Of a stretch of 64,000 bases of DNA, positions 1-11,511 are shown piece after piece. The notes below the pieces were generated by a model. That model saw only the letters and a list, made by a program, of their open reading frames with translations, was not told where the DNA came from and ran no database searches. Made by a program: the position numbers and the translations under genes. Each line of letters begins with the position of its first letter. Position 1 is the stretch's first letter. The stretch is from Agaricus subrufescens (Eukaryota > Basidiomycota > Agaricomycetes > Agaricales > Agaricaceae). The stretch lies in the NCBI GenBank assembly GCA_029945375.1, contig CM057064.1:930001-994000 (forward strand), written 5' to 3'.

Positions 1-969
1 AACCATCGCCAGAACATACACATGACGCCGTCCGTAAGTAGACCATGGGTTCCAATACAGCACATATACACGATAAAACATCATGATTGCTGTTGATTGA
101 CTTCAGCGATCTAGATGCGATACACTCCCGTGGCTCCCGGCTTACCCACGATATTTATACCAATAACCGTCATGGCGCCCTCGAAGCGTATGAAATGTGC
201 ACATCTCATCTGAAGTTTCAGAATGGCCATGCCATAATAACGGAATGCGAGAAGTACCTCTATTTATAAATAGTCCAAATAAGTGTCACGCTGACATGAC
301 AGGAGAAGGATACTGTTTACCTCGGCAGATACAGAGCCTCGCACCGCATTGGAGATTGTGGGAGATATGTAGGCTGTTATGCAGTCAAAACAATTCACGG
401 GCTGTTCAAAAAAGGGACTCCGTACCAAAAATATTGACAGAGAAACTAAGGGGAATCAAGTATCTATTCTAGAAAAATCGTTAGCCAAGTTGTGTAATCA
501 CTTCGATGGTGATGTCGATGATAGCTTACAAGTAAGAACAAATACTTGACTAAACTTCCACTGTTAGCAAGGGCACATCCCACGTTCGAGGGATGATCTT
601 CTTACATGGACCGTTGGTGCCATTCCAGACATACTCAACCTATATTTCACACTTAGCCTACGACCTTTTTAAGTTTAATCCTGATCTGACCTACCTCATC
701 GCTGAAAGTTGCAACGTGGTCCCATAGCAATATGGTGAGAGACACAAATCCCATGCACTAATATTCCGTCATCAAAGAGGGTCTTAAACGATACTTCCAA
801 GACTTACATTTGTCCTAAACCTTGACAACAAATCAGCCATAACCTGCCACTCGATTGGGGCATGTAACACTTACTGATTGCTATAAGTCTGCATAATTTC
901 TCCAGTCGTATTCCCAAGGTTACCAGTAACGCTGATCGTGTGTGCGGCTGATTCCTGAACCTTGTTCAT
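1..969 (-). CDS. DUF6533 integral membrane protein, copy C (3' end outside window)
   Basis: This is the 5' part of a multi-pass membrane protein of the basidiomycete DUF6533 family, whose function is unknown. The ATG at 969 opens an exon that reads cleanly to a GTAAGTG donor. A 13-nt exon follows (808-820), then the hallmark exon reading CMGFVSLTILLWDHVATFSD, then VEYVWNGTNGP, a 20-nt exon KYLFLL, and NRYLIPLSFSVNIF. The later exon (AM)TVIGINIVG is in frame with its donor in this copy. The C-terminal exons seen in the downstream copies lie before position 1. A TATA-like box sits about 95 bp upstream of the ATG, as in the other two copies. Family assignment rests on remembered family pattern; boundaries were spliced by eye. 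Confidence 0.75.
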
Positions 970-1060
970 GTCTCTGCGCCAATTGAGCAATAATTGGGGG
1001 ATTGATTCTTCGTTGCAAAGAATAATAGCGCCTTATATACTCAACTTCACTACCAGCTGC

Positions 1061-1070
1061 TATATATATC
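1061..1070 (-). promoter_or_regulatory. TATA-like box of DUF6533 copy C
   Basis: An alternating TATATATA run lies about 95 bp upstream of the ATG at 969. The other two copies have the same box at the same distance. The stretch just 5' of it (an acttcact.ccagc core) is also conserved between copies C and B, which supports a shared, duplicated promoter. Confidence 0.5.
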
Positions 1071-1329
1071 GGATGTCTGAGGAGAGCACAACCGCCACAA
1101 GGTCTTTGATAACCCAATATTACACAGCCAGCGCTGCTGATCGGTATATTAGTTGAGGGTTAGGACATAAGAGAAACTAGCGTGATTGTTTGTATCGGAA
1201 AAACATCAGAAGACCCTTTGTTCCTTTGATACTTATTTTACTTGACACAAGTATGAGATGCTCTTTTTTCCCCTGAAAGAGTGAGACTCTAGTCGTAAGA
1301 AATAGTAACTTGCGTGACCAAGTGCTTGT

Positions 1330-1495
1330 TTTTTTGCTCATTGTGAATTTCAGAACGAGTGATATCCATGGTACTTGTACGCATGCATGTATCACGGCAA
1401 CTGCACTGATAGGACTTGGCATTTCGGCCAACTCGGTATCAAATGATATTCTTGTGGCGATATACTTTCTCGAGATTGATTAATGTACGAGGCAT
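1330..1495 (-). pseudogene. orphan C-terminal exon of a fourth DUF6533 copy
   Basis: On the minus strand this reads VTMMPRTLINLEKVYRHKN, then after a +1 shift DTELAEMPSPISAV. This matches the last exon of copies A and B (VTMMSRISINLKKAYRHKK, then DIDTELAEM). None of the other exons are present between here and copy B, and the frame is broken. It is therefore a remnant left by unequal exchange or decay of a further tandem copy. The match fades by about 1330. Confidence 0.65.
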
Positions 1496-1499
1496 CATC

Positions 1500-2600
1500 G
1501 TGACCCGGACATAGACCATAGACATCTAATTCGCAAATGGGTTCATATGGTATCCGGAGTGTCACTTAAGATTTGATGCCATGTTTTTGAAACGATTGGG
1601 GTAGACCGGGCGCGTCGACACCCTCCAGAGTAAAATTATGTAGGAACCCACCGGGCACGAAAATTAAAACAGGTTTTGAACAAAAGTTCCGGGCAATAAT
1701 GAACGGAGGCAGTTGACTTTGAATCAGATCCGACTTTTACGCCGCGTCAATTGGGGAGATTTGATGAGGGATCAAATTCTTACGGTAGATACTTACTGCC
1801 TACCACTAGCCTGCCAGCATAAATTTAGAACAGCGAAGGAAACGCGGGCATGTCTGGGAGAGGAAGTCTACAGCGAACACATGAGTAGTACTTTAGTCAA
1901 AGATTTGGCGACAACCAACACCGCCCATTTCCAAACCTTCTCCCCGAAGAACCATCCGGTCGGGTACGACGCCGTGCAGCATATGGATAGGCGTCCTTTC
2001 ACTATACACGTTCGGCGATGCGAGCGCCTGCAACAAGAACACTGAAGAAGCCTGTGCTATGAAAGCTAAGGCTAGTTCGATTGCACCCCCCAGCCATTGA
2101 AAAAGACCAAACCCCAGCGGGCTATTACGAGTCCGTGCTGTGTTCACTTCAGTTGTCTTGGTACACGATCTACTGACATAATTTATCTTGTGGATCAACA
2201 GTATCTCGTAGAGCGTTAACATAGAGCCTTTCCTCAGTGGACTGACAATGCAATGTGTCAAAAGTTATTCGAGCATGGTTCAACAAGGTAGCTTAAGGGA
2301 AAGAATGCAGGATACGCGAAAGATACCTTTATTCAAATAATAAAGCACCGAGCACAGGTGTTTACCAGATATTTCAGATGTAAAGAGGCTATGCAAAAGA
2401 CCCAAAGCTTGATACCTGAAACCGAGTAGTAAGATTAAAATACTAGTCATCCATAACAATGAAATGATACAGTAATATAAAAATACAGGCAGCCTAATAC
2501 AAGCACACTTGTCGAGAGATAGTAGTCGAAGTCATAAAGACACACCAGTCGTGCCACCATAATACACGGAGTAGGTCGTCTCCAGATAGCAACTTTAACG
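1500..2600. other. spacer without a recognised gene
   Basis: This is the spacer between the DUF6533 remnant and copy B. The longest frames are 110 codons (1713-2045, +) and 122 codons (1893-2261, -). The minus frame contains a hydrophobic stretch (FGLFQWLGGAIELALAFIAQ, then ASSVFLLQAL), so it could be a leftover membrane-protein exon. I do not recognise a family and see no supporting splice structure. The part from about 2300 to 2600 looks like 3'-UTR/terminator sequence of copy B. Confidence 0.3.
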
Positions 2601-4621
2601 CTACACCACGCAGTTCTGGTTTCCGCTGCCACCACGTTCACTATCACTATCAACAGCGAAATCAACGTTACGATTCCAAGTTACCATTTCCACATCACTA
2701 TGATGCTCATTCTGAACTCTAGAACGAGTGACGTCCAAAACAGATGAAATCTGTGCGCAGGCGTGTCCTACAAATGCAGTTACTGGACTTTGCATGCTGG
2801 CTAGCTGGGTATCGATATCACCAGTTTTGCGATATGATTTCTTCAGATTAATCGTTATGCGAGACATCATGGTGACCTGGCAAAATAAGGACATCGAATG
2901 AGTGACGATAGAACACACAAAAATCCAGACTCACAGTGATGCTAGTTGAATTGTGGGCAAGAGAAGTAAGCCACCGTGCATTATATAACAGAGTTAAGAA
3001 TACACTAACATTAATTCTAGCCTAAAGATCGGTCGTAACTCGTTACTTGCAAGCCGAAAACAGGATGCAACTCACTGAGCAATTAAATTTTGTGAACCCG
3101 GCCTTGAGAATGCTATCATCAGTGAAAGTGAAAGCGTGACGGCCAAGATCGGACTATGTGAACTCAGACATCAACAACAGATCAAATAGATTAAGAAAAA
3201 AAGCACCAATAGTACAACACCCCATCCTTCAGGAATTGACGATGTAAATTGAACCTTCCCAGAACAACTGCATTTTCAGGCGTTGCATTCTTGTAGCTTA
3301 CTCGAAAAATCAAAATAAAGGCCAATGTATCAAAGAGCAAAGGCAACCAGGCCGATGAAGATGCCATTGCCGGAGATCTGATGGAATTGATTAGAAGACT
3401 GAACAGACAACCCAGAAAAAGAGAACTTGCTCACACGTCAACGAAAATCATCTCGCAACCTGTTTGCAAAATTTAGTATGGCGGTGCCATACTAATCAAG
3501 CTCGTAACTTACCCAGACTGTCTGGAACCGCTAAAAAAAGGTCACACCGTCAAGGAAGAGAAGACACAGTAATAATCTTTCATAAAACTTACGACCGCCC
3601 TTCGTTAATAGCCAAGCGTTCACTGTAAGTTCTAGCAGCAAAGTCACTGCCAGGATATACACATAACACCGTCCGAAAGAAGACCATTGTCGGAACCAAT
3701 ACAGCACATACACACGATAAAACATCATGATTGCTATACATTGAATTCAGCAGTCCAGATACGATCAATTTCCGTGACCCCGACTTACCCACGACGTTTA
3801 TACCGATAACCGTCATTGAACCCTCGAAGCGTATGAAATCTGCGCATCTTCATCGGAAAGTTTAGCATGGCCAAGCCATGATAGTTGAACGTGAGAAGCA
3901 AATACCTCTATTTGTACACAGTCTGAATAAATGTCACGCTGACAACACAGCAAATGAATATTGTTCACCTTGGCAGACTCGCCTTGCGTCGCATTTGAGA
4001 GCACCGGGGATAGGTAGGCTGTTTGTAAGTGAAAATAACTAATGAGATTGGGTGTTCGCGATAGAAAAATTGACGGTACCGAAAATATTGACAGAGAAAC
4101 CAAGGGGGGTCAAGTATCTATTCTAAAAGGATTATCAGTCGAATTGCGTAACTATTGCATAACATATGACGTTGATGACAAAACTGACAAGTAGGAACAA
4201 ATACTTGACTGGGTTTCCACTAGTGAGCGTACATCCCACGTCTGAAGAATGAACTTCTTACATGCACCGCCAGAACCACCCCAGACATACTTAACCTGTA
4301 ATGCACATTTAGCCTTTAACCTATCTGAGTTTGATCCCGATAACACACCTCATCGCTGAAAGTTGCAACGTGGTCCCATAGCAATATGGTGAGAGACACA
4401 AAGCCCATGCACTAGTATGTCACCAGCTCAAGAAGAGTCTTAACGGTATTTCCAAAGCTCACATTTGTCCTGAACCTATCCAATAGATCAGTCATAGCCT
4501 TCCACTTGAATGAGGCATGTAGCACTTACTGATTGCTATACCTCATCATCTCTGTAGTCATATCCCCGAGACCTTCAACAGAATTTAACGTGTGCAAGGT
4601 CAAATTCTGAACCTGGTCCAT
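2601..4621 (-). CDS. DUF6533 integral membrane protein, copy B
   Basis: This is the second tandem DUF6533 gene. It starts at the ATG at 4621 (MDQVQNLTLHTLN). The 13-nt exon is at 4463-4475, followed by CMGFVSLTILLWDHVATFSD, VKYVWGGSGGA, the 20-nt exon KYLFLL, and AYLSPVLSNATQ. Then come FIRFEGSMTVIGINVVG, MMFYRVYVLYWFRQW with a long hydrophobic segment, a PILAVTLSLSLMIA segment, and the charged C-terminal exon that stops at 2601. About six or seven hydrophobic segments agree with the family. The acceptor of the exon carrying FIRFEG does not align in frame with its upstream donor: relative to copy C there is one extra base. Either that splice is used differently or this copy is damaged. Confidence 0.7.
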
Positions 4622-4717
4622 AGTGTTTCTGTGTCAATCGGCGTAATGGGTTAGGGAACCGAGCATCCACTGCGCAGATCAACAGCGTATCATATGCACA
4701 ACTTCACTCCCAGCACC

Positions 4718-4726
4718 TATATATAC
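4718..4726 (-). promoter_or_regulatory. TATA-like box of DUF6533 copy B
   Basis: TATATATAC lies 97-105 bp upstream of the ATG at 4621, matching the spacing in copies A and C. Confidence 0.5.
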
Positions 4727-5249
4727 AAATCTTTGGGGAGAACATGACCGCACAAGATCCCCTGACAACTCCACAGTACATAGCCTTCTTCTTAATTGAT
4801 GTATTGTTTGAATGATAGAGCCCGAGGAGGAAATAGAAAACATTGACGCCCGAATTTATGAGCTATTTGCCACGTTCTCATGACCCTCGCGTCTAAAGTG
4901 GCAGAATCAGCTCGCCAAGCAACATGTAAGAAGCATTTATAGCGGCAGTATGAGACTGGCAGGCCCATAATACCTGGCATATCGATATACACAGCCTATC
5001 TGATGCTGAGATGCGAATGGATCTAATCCGGCCCGACATAGAGCTTGAAGCACAAAACGCTATAACAATTTTACAAGACACATAATGCAATAAGTAATAA
5101 AATAGCAGTATAGAAATACAGAACGTCTGATACAATACATCTTGCGAATTAACGAAAACTACAGATAAAGGCGTGAATTACAACATCGTTCATACTGTAA
5201 TATATCTCTGATCAAGAGTCAGTCGTCTCAAAACTGGGTCGCCCAATTC
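4727..5249. other. spacer between DUF6533 copies A and B
   Basis: No gene is recognised here. The stretch around 5080-5130 resembles the equivalent region after copy B (about 2470-2510), which fits a shared 3'-UTR. Short minus-strand frames here have no family resemblance. Confidence 0.4.
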
Positions 5250-7272
5250 TCAGTCGTGCCGCTGTCGGCCGGCTTCGACATCGACCTCAGTTAATAACTC
5301 AGAATTACATTCCCTGGTTACCATCTCCAAATCCCCATCAGACCCATTCTGAATTCCAGAACGAGTAGTATCCAAAACGAACGATGGAATTTGTGCGCGG
5401 GCATGAACCACAAATGCACTGACAGGATTAGACATTTCGGCTAACTCGGTGTCGATATCCTTCTTGTGGCGATATGCTTTCTTGAGATTGATCGATATAC
5501 GAGACATCATAGTGACCTGATGAAACAAAGGGGTAGTGGAGTGAGTACAGATGAAATATGGATAAAAGTAGACATACGGTTATGCTGATCGGATTCATAG
5601 AAAAAGTGGTAAGTCGCTAGGTGTTAAAACAGAACAATGATACTGACATGAGTTCCAATCTACAGTTGACTCATTAATTATCATATATCACGAAATGGAA
5701 AAATGACTCACTGGGCTACTATGTTCTGGAAACCTGGAGGCGCCAATGCTATCATTAGCGAAAGTGAAAGCGTAACAGCCAGAATGGGACTGTATAGGCC
5801 AGAGTTTCAGTCATAGATTGCATGAAGTAAGAAAAATAATCTAAGTACCAATAATATAATAACCCGTCCTCCAAGAGTTGGCGGTACACGTTGAACTTGC
5901 CTTGAATAATGACACTCCCGGATACTTTCTTCTTGAAGGTCTTTCGGAAAATCAGAAGGAAAGCCAATGTATCATACAACAAAGGCAACCAAGCTGACGA
6001 AGACGTCACCGCCTTGGGTCTGATATACTTCATGAGCTGAGCAAGAATGGTAATCAGGAAAGCAGTCGCTCACAATTTGGGATTGAAAATCATCTCGCAG
6101 CCTGGCCATTAGACTTTAAAAACACTATTGCTGTACTCGTTGGATTCGAGACTTACCACGACCGCCTGTAGCCGCTAAAAAAAGCTCACAACGTCAAAGA
6201 GAGAAAAAACATACCAGCGGATCTTCATTAATACTTACGAATTCCCTCAGCCAATAACCAAGCATTCATACCGAATTCTACCACCAGAGCCCCGGCGAGG
6301 ATATACACGTAACACCGCCCGGATGTAGACCATGCGCCCCAGTATAGCACATACACACGATAAAATATCATGATTGCTATCCATGAAATTCAGTAACGTA
6401 GACAAAATCGTCTCTCCTTACTTTTGACTAACCTACGATGTTTATCCCGATGACTGTCATAGAACCTTCAAACCGGACGAACGTGGCACATCTGCATATC
6501 AAAGCTCCAGAATTATTGTCATACAATGAATCTTACGTACGTACCTCTATCAATGACGCAGAAGAAGAAATTACAGATGAAAATCATAGCAACTTGATGG
6601 TATCAAAACATTTACCTGAGCGGAAGTAGAGCCTGGCACCTCATTGGAGAGTACAGGAGATAGATATGCTTTTTTGAACAATCAGCACGGTGAAGTCTGC
6701 TGAGGCGAATGAGATAGTACCGAAAATGTTGACGGAGAAACCAAAGGGGATCAGGTACCTGTTCTAGAGAAAACGTTAGCCACACAGCCTTTCAATGACA
6801 CATGACGTCAGTGGTTAACTGAAGCTCACGAGAAGGAACAGATACTTGACTACGTGATAAAATGCCACCGTCAGTAAGAGCAACTCATATAGTATGAATC
6901 TCTCACTTGGACCGTTGGTTCCTTTCCAGACGTATTCAACCTACGTTACTGGATTAGTCTTTTAGAAATACGGGCTATATCTTTCGAATAACGTACCTCA
7001 TCGCCGAAAGTCACAATGTGGTCCCATAGCAATATTGTGAGAGAAACGAACCCCATGCACTATATGTCCGGGTCGTCGTCACGAGTAGCCCTCGACGAGT
7101 ATATCCAAAGCTCACATTTGTCTTAAACCTATCCGCTTAGTGAGTTATAGCTTTCCATAAGGAGTAGTAGCACTTACTGGTTATCGTATTTCTCCGCCAA
7201 AACGTCGACGGCATTTTCCAAGCTTCCAATGGCTTGTAGGACGTACACAATCAGTTCCTGAACCTTGCTCAT
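5250..7272 (-). CDS. DUF6533 integral membrane protein, copy A
   Basis: This is the third tandem DUF6533 gene. It starts at the ATG at 7272 (MSKVQELIVYVLQ). The 13-nt exon is at 7116-7128. Next come the TM1 exon ending in VTFGDE, VEYVWKGTNGP joined to the 20-nt exon IKYLFLL, NRYLIPFGFSVNIF, AYLSPVLSNE, and FVRFEGSMTVIGINIVG. GCEMIFNPKL, SSSAWLPLLYDTLAFLLIF, LLEDGLLYYW and PILAVTLSLSLMIA follow. The last exon (VTMMSRISINLKKAYRHKK and a polar tail) stops at 5250. As in copy B, the junction before FVRFEG has one extra base relative to copy C, so the splice there is unresolved. Plasma or endomembrane location is inferred from the hydrophobic segments. Confidence 0.72.
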
Positions 7273-7343
7273 GATATTTCGGCGTTAATTGGGTCGATGT
7301 ATCAGCGCATTGAGCAATAACTTTGACAAGTCTAACAAGCTGT

Positions 7344-7353
7344 CATATATACT
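7344..7353 (-). promoter_or_regulatory. TATA-like box of DUF6533 copy A
   Basis: AGTATATATG on the minus strand lies 72-81 bp upstream of the ATG at 7272. It corresponds to the boxes of copies B and C. Confidence 0.4.
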
Positions 7354-8104
7354 AGGTGGCAAGGGCGAGTGGCACTCCACAGCGTTCCTGTAAAACCCCA
7401 CGGTCCGTAGCCACTGAATGCTTATTTGGCACCGAAACACTGATCAAAAGGACATGGGAACGAACCGCCACGTTCCAGGGACATTCAAACTGGAAATGTG
7501 AAACAGACTTCGCCGGGCTATAAGTGAGCATAGAGTATTTGCCAATTTAAATTCCCGGCGCAAATACCTCTACATTTCGGAAAACACCCACATTGATCTC
7601 CCATGTCTGGTGAGACTCGATAACATCACGATGTGATAGTGATCCGTGCTGCAGGAATGGATATGCAACAATTTAACCACCTAAGATAGGAAGTCACTAG
7701 TCAGTGGCTGAGCGAAAATATCACGATGACGTCCACTCGTACGTTGTAACACTGATACGCTTTTTCACAGATGACAAACATCTGGTACAGTCCGAATGGT
7801 ACGGAATTTATTAGCACCAACGGTGAATTAAACAAAAATATTATAACACACCGCCTTCAACCCCAGTGTTGCCAACGAGCCCCACACCATCACTGTTTAC
7901 CAGATATATATAGACATAGAGTCCATTTCCAAAACATCGATACAATAGATCAATAATGTTACTAACATTGAAAAAGAAAAAAGAATGACTAGTTCCTAAA
8001 CATAAAACAACTCGAGAAACATTAATAGGGGTGATAATGAAACAGGAAAACAAAATCCCGAAAGTGAAGGTATATATGATCTCAAGACAAAATCTGATGG
8101 ACTG
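7354..8104. other. intergenic region, nothing recognised
   Basis: This stretch lies between the DUF6533 cluster promoter and the syntaxin 3' end. The only frames are short (61 and 70 codons) and have no recognisable motifs. Confidence 0.4.
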
Positions 8105-9099
8105 TCAGGCACATACCACGAGTAAGTCAAACGGGGAACGCACCGCAAGTAGAACAACGGCACCGACAACTGCCAAAATAAGTAAGAGACATGCAAATCG
8201 ACGACCTGCTCTCCGCTGATACTCCGCAGCGGTTGTCAGCTCTTCAGCCGCAGCCCCAGTATCTACGGCGACTGAGGAGATATTAAGCTCAATGTTATCT
8301 AAAAGTATCTATTAATCAGGGTGAATCTCCATTAAAATGCTCATACCTATCATAGTTCCTTGCTGGTTCACTAGAGTACCAAGGTCCTGGAATATCTCAG
8401 CCAATTCGTGGATGCCTGTCTCAATCTCTCGAATTTCCGCTTCTCGCTCTTGTATTAACGACTCTTGGTAAGCCAGTTCATGTGGTGAGAGTTGATTCTG
8501 CAGAAGTTGTGCCTGTCTCTGCTCCTGCTCATTAGCTTGGGGTTCATCAGGATGAGCATCATCGTCCTCTACAGCCAACTTTACGCCCTGGACGACGGTA
8601 CGTTGCTTTTCAGCGCTCACTTGTTGCGCTCGTTGAAAAGCAACCAGCGACATTTGTAAATCATGCGACGTCTTCTGAAGCGCGGTCTTTTGATGAGGCT
8701 AAACCACATCCGTCTCGGAGCCGGATCTATCAATAATAGCATGTTTTTACTTACAAGGGATGACTGTAGGGTGGACAACTTCTTGAGATCCTCTGAGCCA
8801 CGTTTTGCCATTTCCCGTGTCGACTCGGTCAAGTCATGCCTAGGATCCGGTGAGACGAAGGCAAAAACGTCGACCATAGACTAAACCCACAATGTTTTCC
8901 TCAAACCAGCAGAATCCTTCGGCGTCCCAAGCTGGTCTACCAACTTCAATATGCCTTGCACATTTGCATTCATTTTGAAGACTTGAAGAGACAGTGAAGA
9001 CTGGAGTTGTCGGAAGTCATTATCTTCTCGCGACTGCGGGGTAAATGACGTCGACTGCATGTTGTGGCCTTGGCCGGCTTCAATATCCTGAAAACTCAT
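8105..9099 (-). CDS. Qa-SNARE, Pep12/syntaxin-7-like
   Basis: This is an endosomal/vacuolar t-SNARE that provides the Qa helix for fusion of Golgi- and endosome-derived vesicles. Four exons read cleanly: 9099-8891, 8839-8755, 8686-8347 and 8298-8105. The N-terminal helical bundle begins SFQDIEAGQG and continues through LQVFKMNANVQGILKLVDQL and HDLTESTREMAKRG. The SNARE helix runs from LIQEREAEIREIETGI through the central glutamine in AEIFQDLGTLV to MIDNIELNIS. The tail anchor (FACLLLILAVVGAVVLLAV) ends 12 residues before the stop, so the protein is C-terminally anchored. It is divergently arranged with the pectinesterase. The Pep12-like subgroup is the best fit; Vam3-like is possible. Confidence 0.88.
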
Positions 9100-9566
9100 G
9101 GCGCGAGTTTAACTAGAGTGTTGTAGAGTAGATAACGTCGACCAAGGGGTCCAGAGTAGAGAGAAGTGACAGCAAGTCCGTCCGTGTATGGTCCAGGTTG
9201 TTGGCACGAGGTTTAGTGTGGGCCTGTGGCACGGCGCTTTGTCGGGGCACGTGCCTGGTTCACAAATGGGCAGATGCTCTCACGCTCATCAATCACTGAG
9301 CAGCTACTGTACTCGGAATTTATTCTCATTATCGGGTGTTCTAGTGTTCGCACAGTACCGGCCAGTCTCATGGGAAGAGTTACTCGGGCGCGAGACTAGC
9401 AGGAATCCAGGTGACACGGCGGATATCTGCGAGGGCGGCCCGTCGGGTGGGTCGCCTGACCATTCGCCGCCAATCCAGAATTCACGTCTGCATAATTTAT
9501 ACGGAAGGGAATGGTTGCCAAAAGGCTCCTTACTTCCTCAAACTCGAGAGGCGAGGCAGTCGCAGG
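9100..9566. other. divergent promoter region, syntaxin / pectinesterase
   Basis: These 467 bp separate two divergently transcribed genes. The plus-strand frame 9188-9751 is open but has no recognisable content and is out of frame with the pectinesterase signal peptide, so I treat it as chance. Confidence 0.4.
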
Positions 9567-11201
9567 ATGATAGTCTCCTTCGTCGTAGCTACGCTTCTCT
9601 GGTGTTCAGCTCACCTAGTCAGTGGCTTGTCACCAGCCTTCTTTCCTTGTCAGGTGCAAAAGCCGGCCGGAGTATCACCTTTATCTGGTTGTCCAGATGG
9701 GACAATTTACGTCAATCAGAATACAAGCGACAGATTTGCGCATTTTCATAAAATCCAGGATGCGATATTTTCCCTGTATGGGCTTGGCGCTTCCGAATGC
9801 AGGCACGGGATAATTCACTGATTTCTTTCTTGTTAGAAATTCCGATTCAGCGGCCATCATCCTCGTAGGTGCGGGAGAATACCATGAGACTGTCAATATA
9901 ACTCGACGAGGCCCATTGACACTCCTCGGCCAGCTATCAGCCGGCAAGTCGCCGACATCGCCATTCTATTCTAAACCCCCCTTCCCTGATAATCTTGTAC
10001 AAGTATGGGATGACAAGTTTGTTCATACTGGAATGGATGATGCAGAATCTGCGCTTCTTCTCGTGGCGCCATCGTTCAATGCCTCTTTAATAGGTGCAGG
10101 CCCAACGGGTGCCCCACTACAATCTCTCTTCGGAAACACAGATTTCAAGGCTTACAACATTGATTTTCAAAACCGCGCGGTGAGTGTGTATGAATTATCA
10201 GCCAATTAACGTGTTCTGATCGGATCTTGGGTATTGGATATTTAAGGCCAATTTCTCAATATCACAAGCATTGGTGACGGATATCTCCTATGCAAACGCC
10301 TCGTTCTACGGTTGTTCCTTTGCAAGTTTCCAGGACACATGGTACACAGGAAGGAATGGAAGCACATACGTGGCTGACAGCGTTATCTATGGGCAAACCG
10401 ACTGTGAGTCTCATATATACATAGCCCTTTCGCATCCATGCCCATTAAGCTCCAGACCTTTTCGGTTTCGGAACTGCGTAAGTTATGAGCACGTCATTAT
10501 TCATAACAGTAGAACACGAGTTTATCACGAGAACAGGTGGTTCGAGCGAATAGTACTCGCCAACAGAGCGTGTGGCGGCGGCATCGTCGCGTGGAAAGGG
10601 ACAAATTTGACAGATGCTCCAAGCAATCGTTATGGAGCCTACATATCAAACTCGCAGATCATCAGGGTGCGAGATATATGATCGTTCCGGACAGGGACCT
10701 TACTGAAAGTGCTGAACAATAGTCTCCCGATGCCAATACAACGACTGTCACAGATCAGAGATGCTTTTTAGGTTTGTTTTACCCATGGAGTCATCCATTG
10801 AATTAAATTGACAGGGGCTTGTAGGTCGACCTTGGAATGATTTGGCCACGACCGTCTACTTGAATACATTTATGGATAACAGCATTCGACCAGCAGGATG
10901 GACCCCATTCGATAGTGCCAGGTCCGCAGTTGATATCGTCCAAGTCACGGGTTATTAACTATCAGTTCAAGGCCTGTCATAATGAATGCAACGTTCTACG
11001 CCGAATTCAATTCCACAGGTATGTCAAACAGTGAAGCATTCAAAGAACGTGTTGATAAGCGCCACAAAAGGACCAGGAGGAAATACATCGCAGAGAATTC
11101 CGTTGGAACATCTCCTTTCGGCGCAGGAAGCTCGAAATTTCACTATCGAGGGGGTTTTCTTGGGACAGCCAAAGTGGATCGATTTCGGCTATTTGTTTTG
11201 A
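9567..11201 (+). CDS. secreted pectinesterase (carbohydrate esterase family 8)
   Basis: The product demethylesterifies homogalacturonan in plant cell walls, releasing methanol. The ATG at 9567 begins a signal peptide (MIVSFVVATLLWCSAHLVSG). An in-frame ATG at 9411 would put 52 charged residues in front of it and is less likely. Nine exons splice in frame: 9567-9775, 9837-10179, 10247-10403, 10456-10477, 10537-10666, 10723-10771, 10825-10921, 10972-11018 and 11071-11201. CE8 landmarks appear in order: VGAGEYHETVNITRRGPLTL, the catalytic-region SFQDTWYTG, then (D)YLFGFGTAWFE, and FLGRPWNDLATTVYLNTFMD. The fourth exon is only 22 nt and encodes the LFGFGTA strand with the second catalytic region. 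The gene appears intact and suggests a plant-litter or plant-associated lifestyle. Confidence 0.92.
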
Positions 11202-11511
11202 AGAGGTGATCTTGAATGAAAGGAACAAATTTGTTGATTTAACTTTGAAAGATAGCAGATGCTAAAGATTTATGACTTCCAAGTTTGGAATGGAATAACG
11301 CGTGACCATAAAATAATTCCACGTGATCATACACGTCCCAAGTTCAACTTGAATTGATGGCATCTTGTTCTCCGGACTACAACATCCAAACTCACTCTGT
11401 GATCCCCACTGCAAGTTTGTGGACAAATTTACAGCTCGTATAGCTTCACTTCGCATCGTCGTCCAAGGCCCCAGATTCTATCAAGTAACCTCCTAATTAC
11501 GTCAAGTCCTA

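Noticed and set aside
9188..9751. Open frame of 187 codons before the pectinesterase
   Set aside because: It has no domain or plausible composition, and it overlaps the signal-peptide exon of the pectinesterase in another frame.
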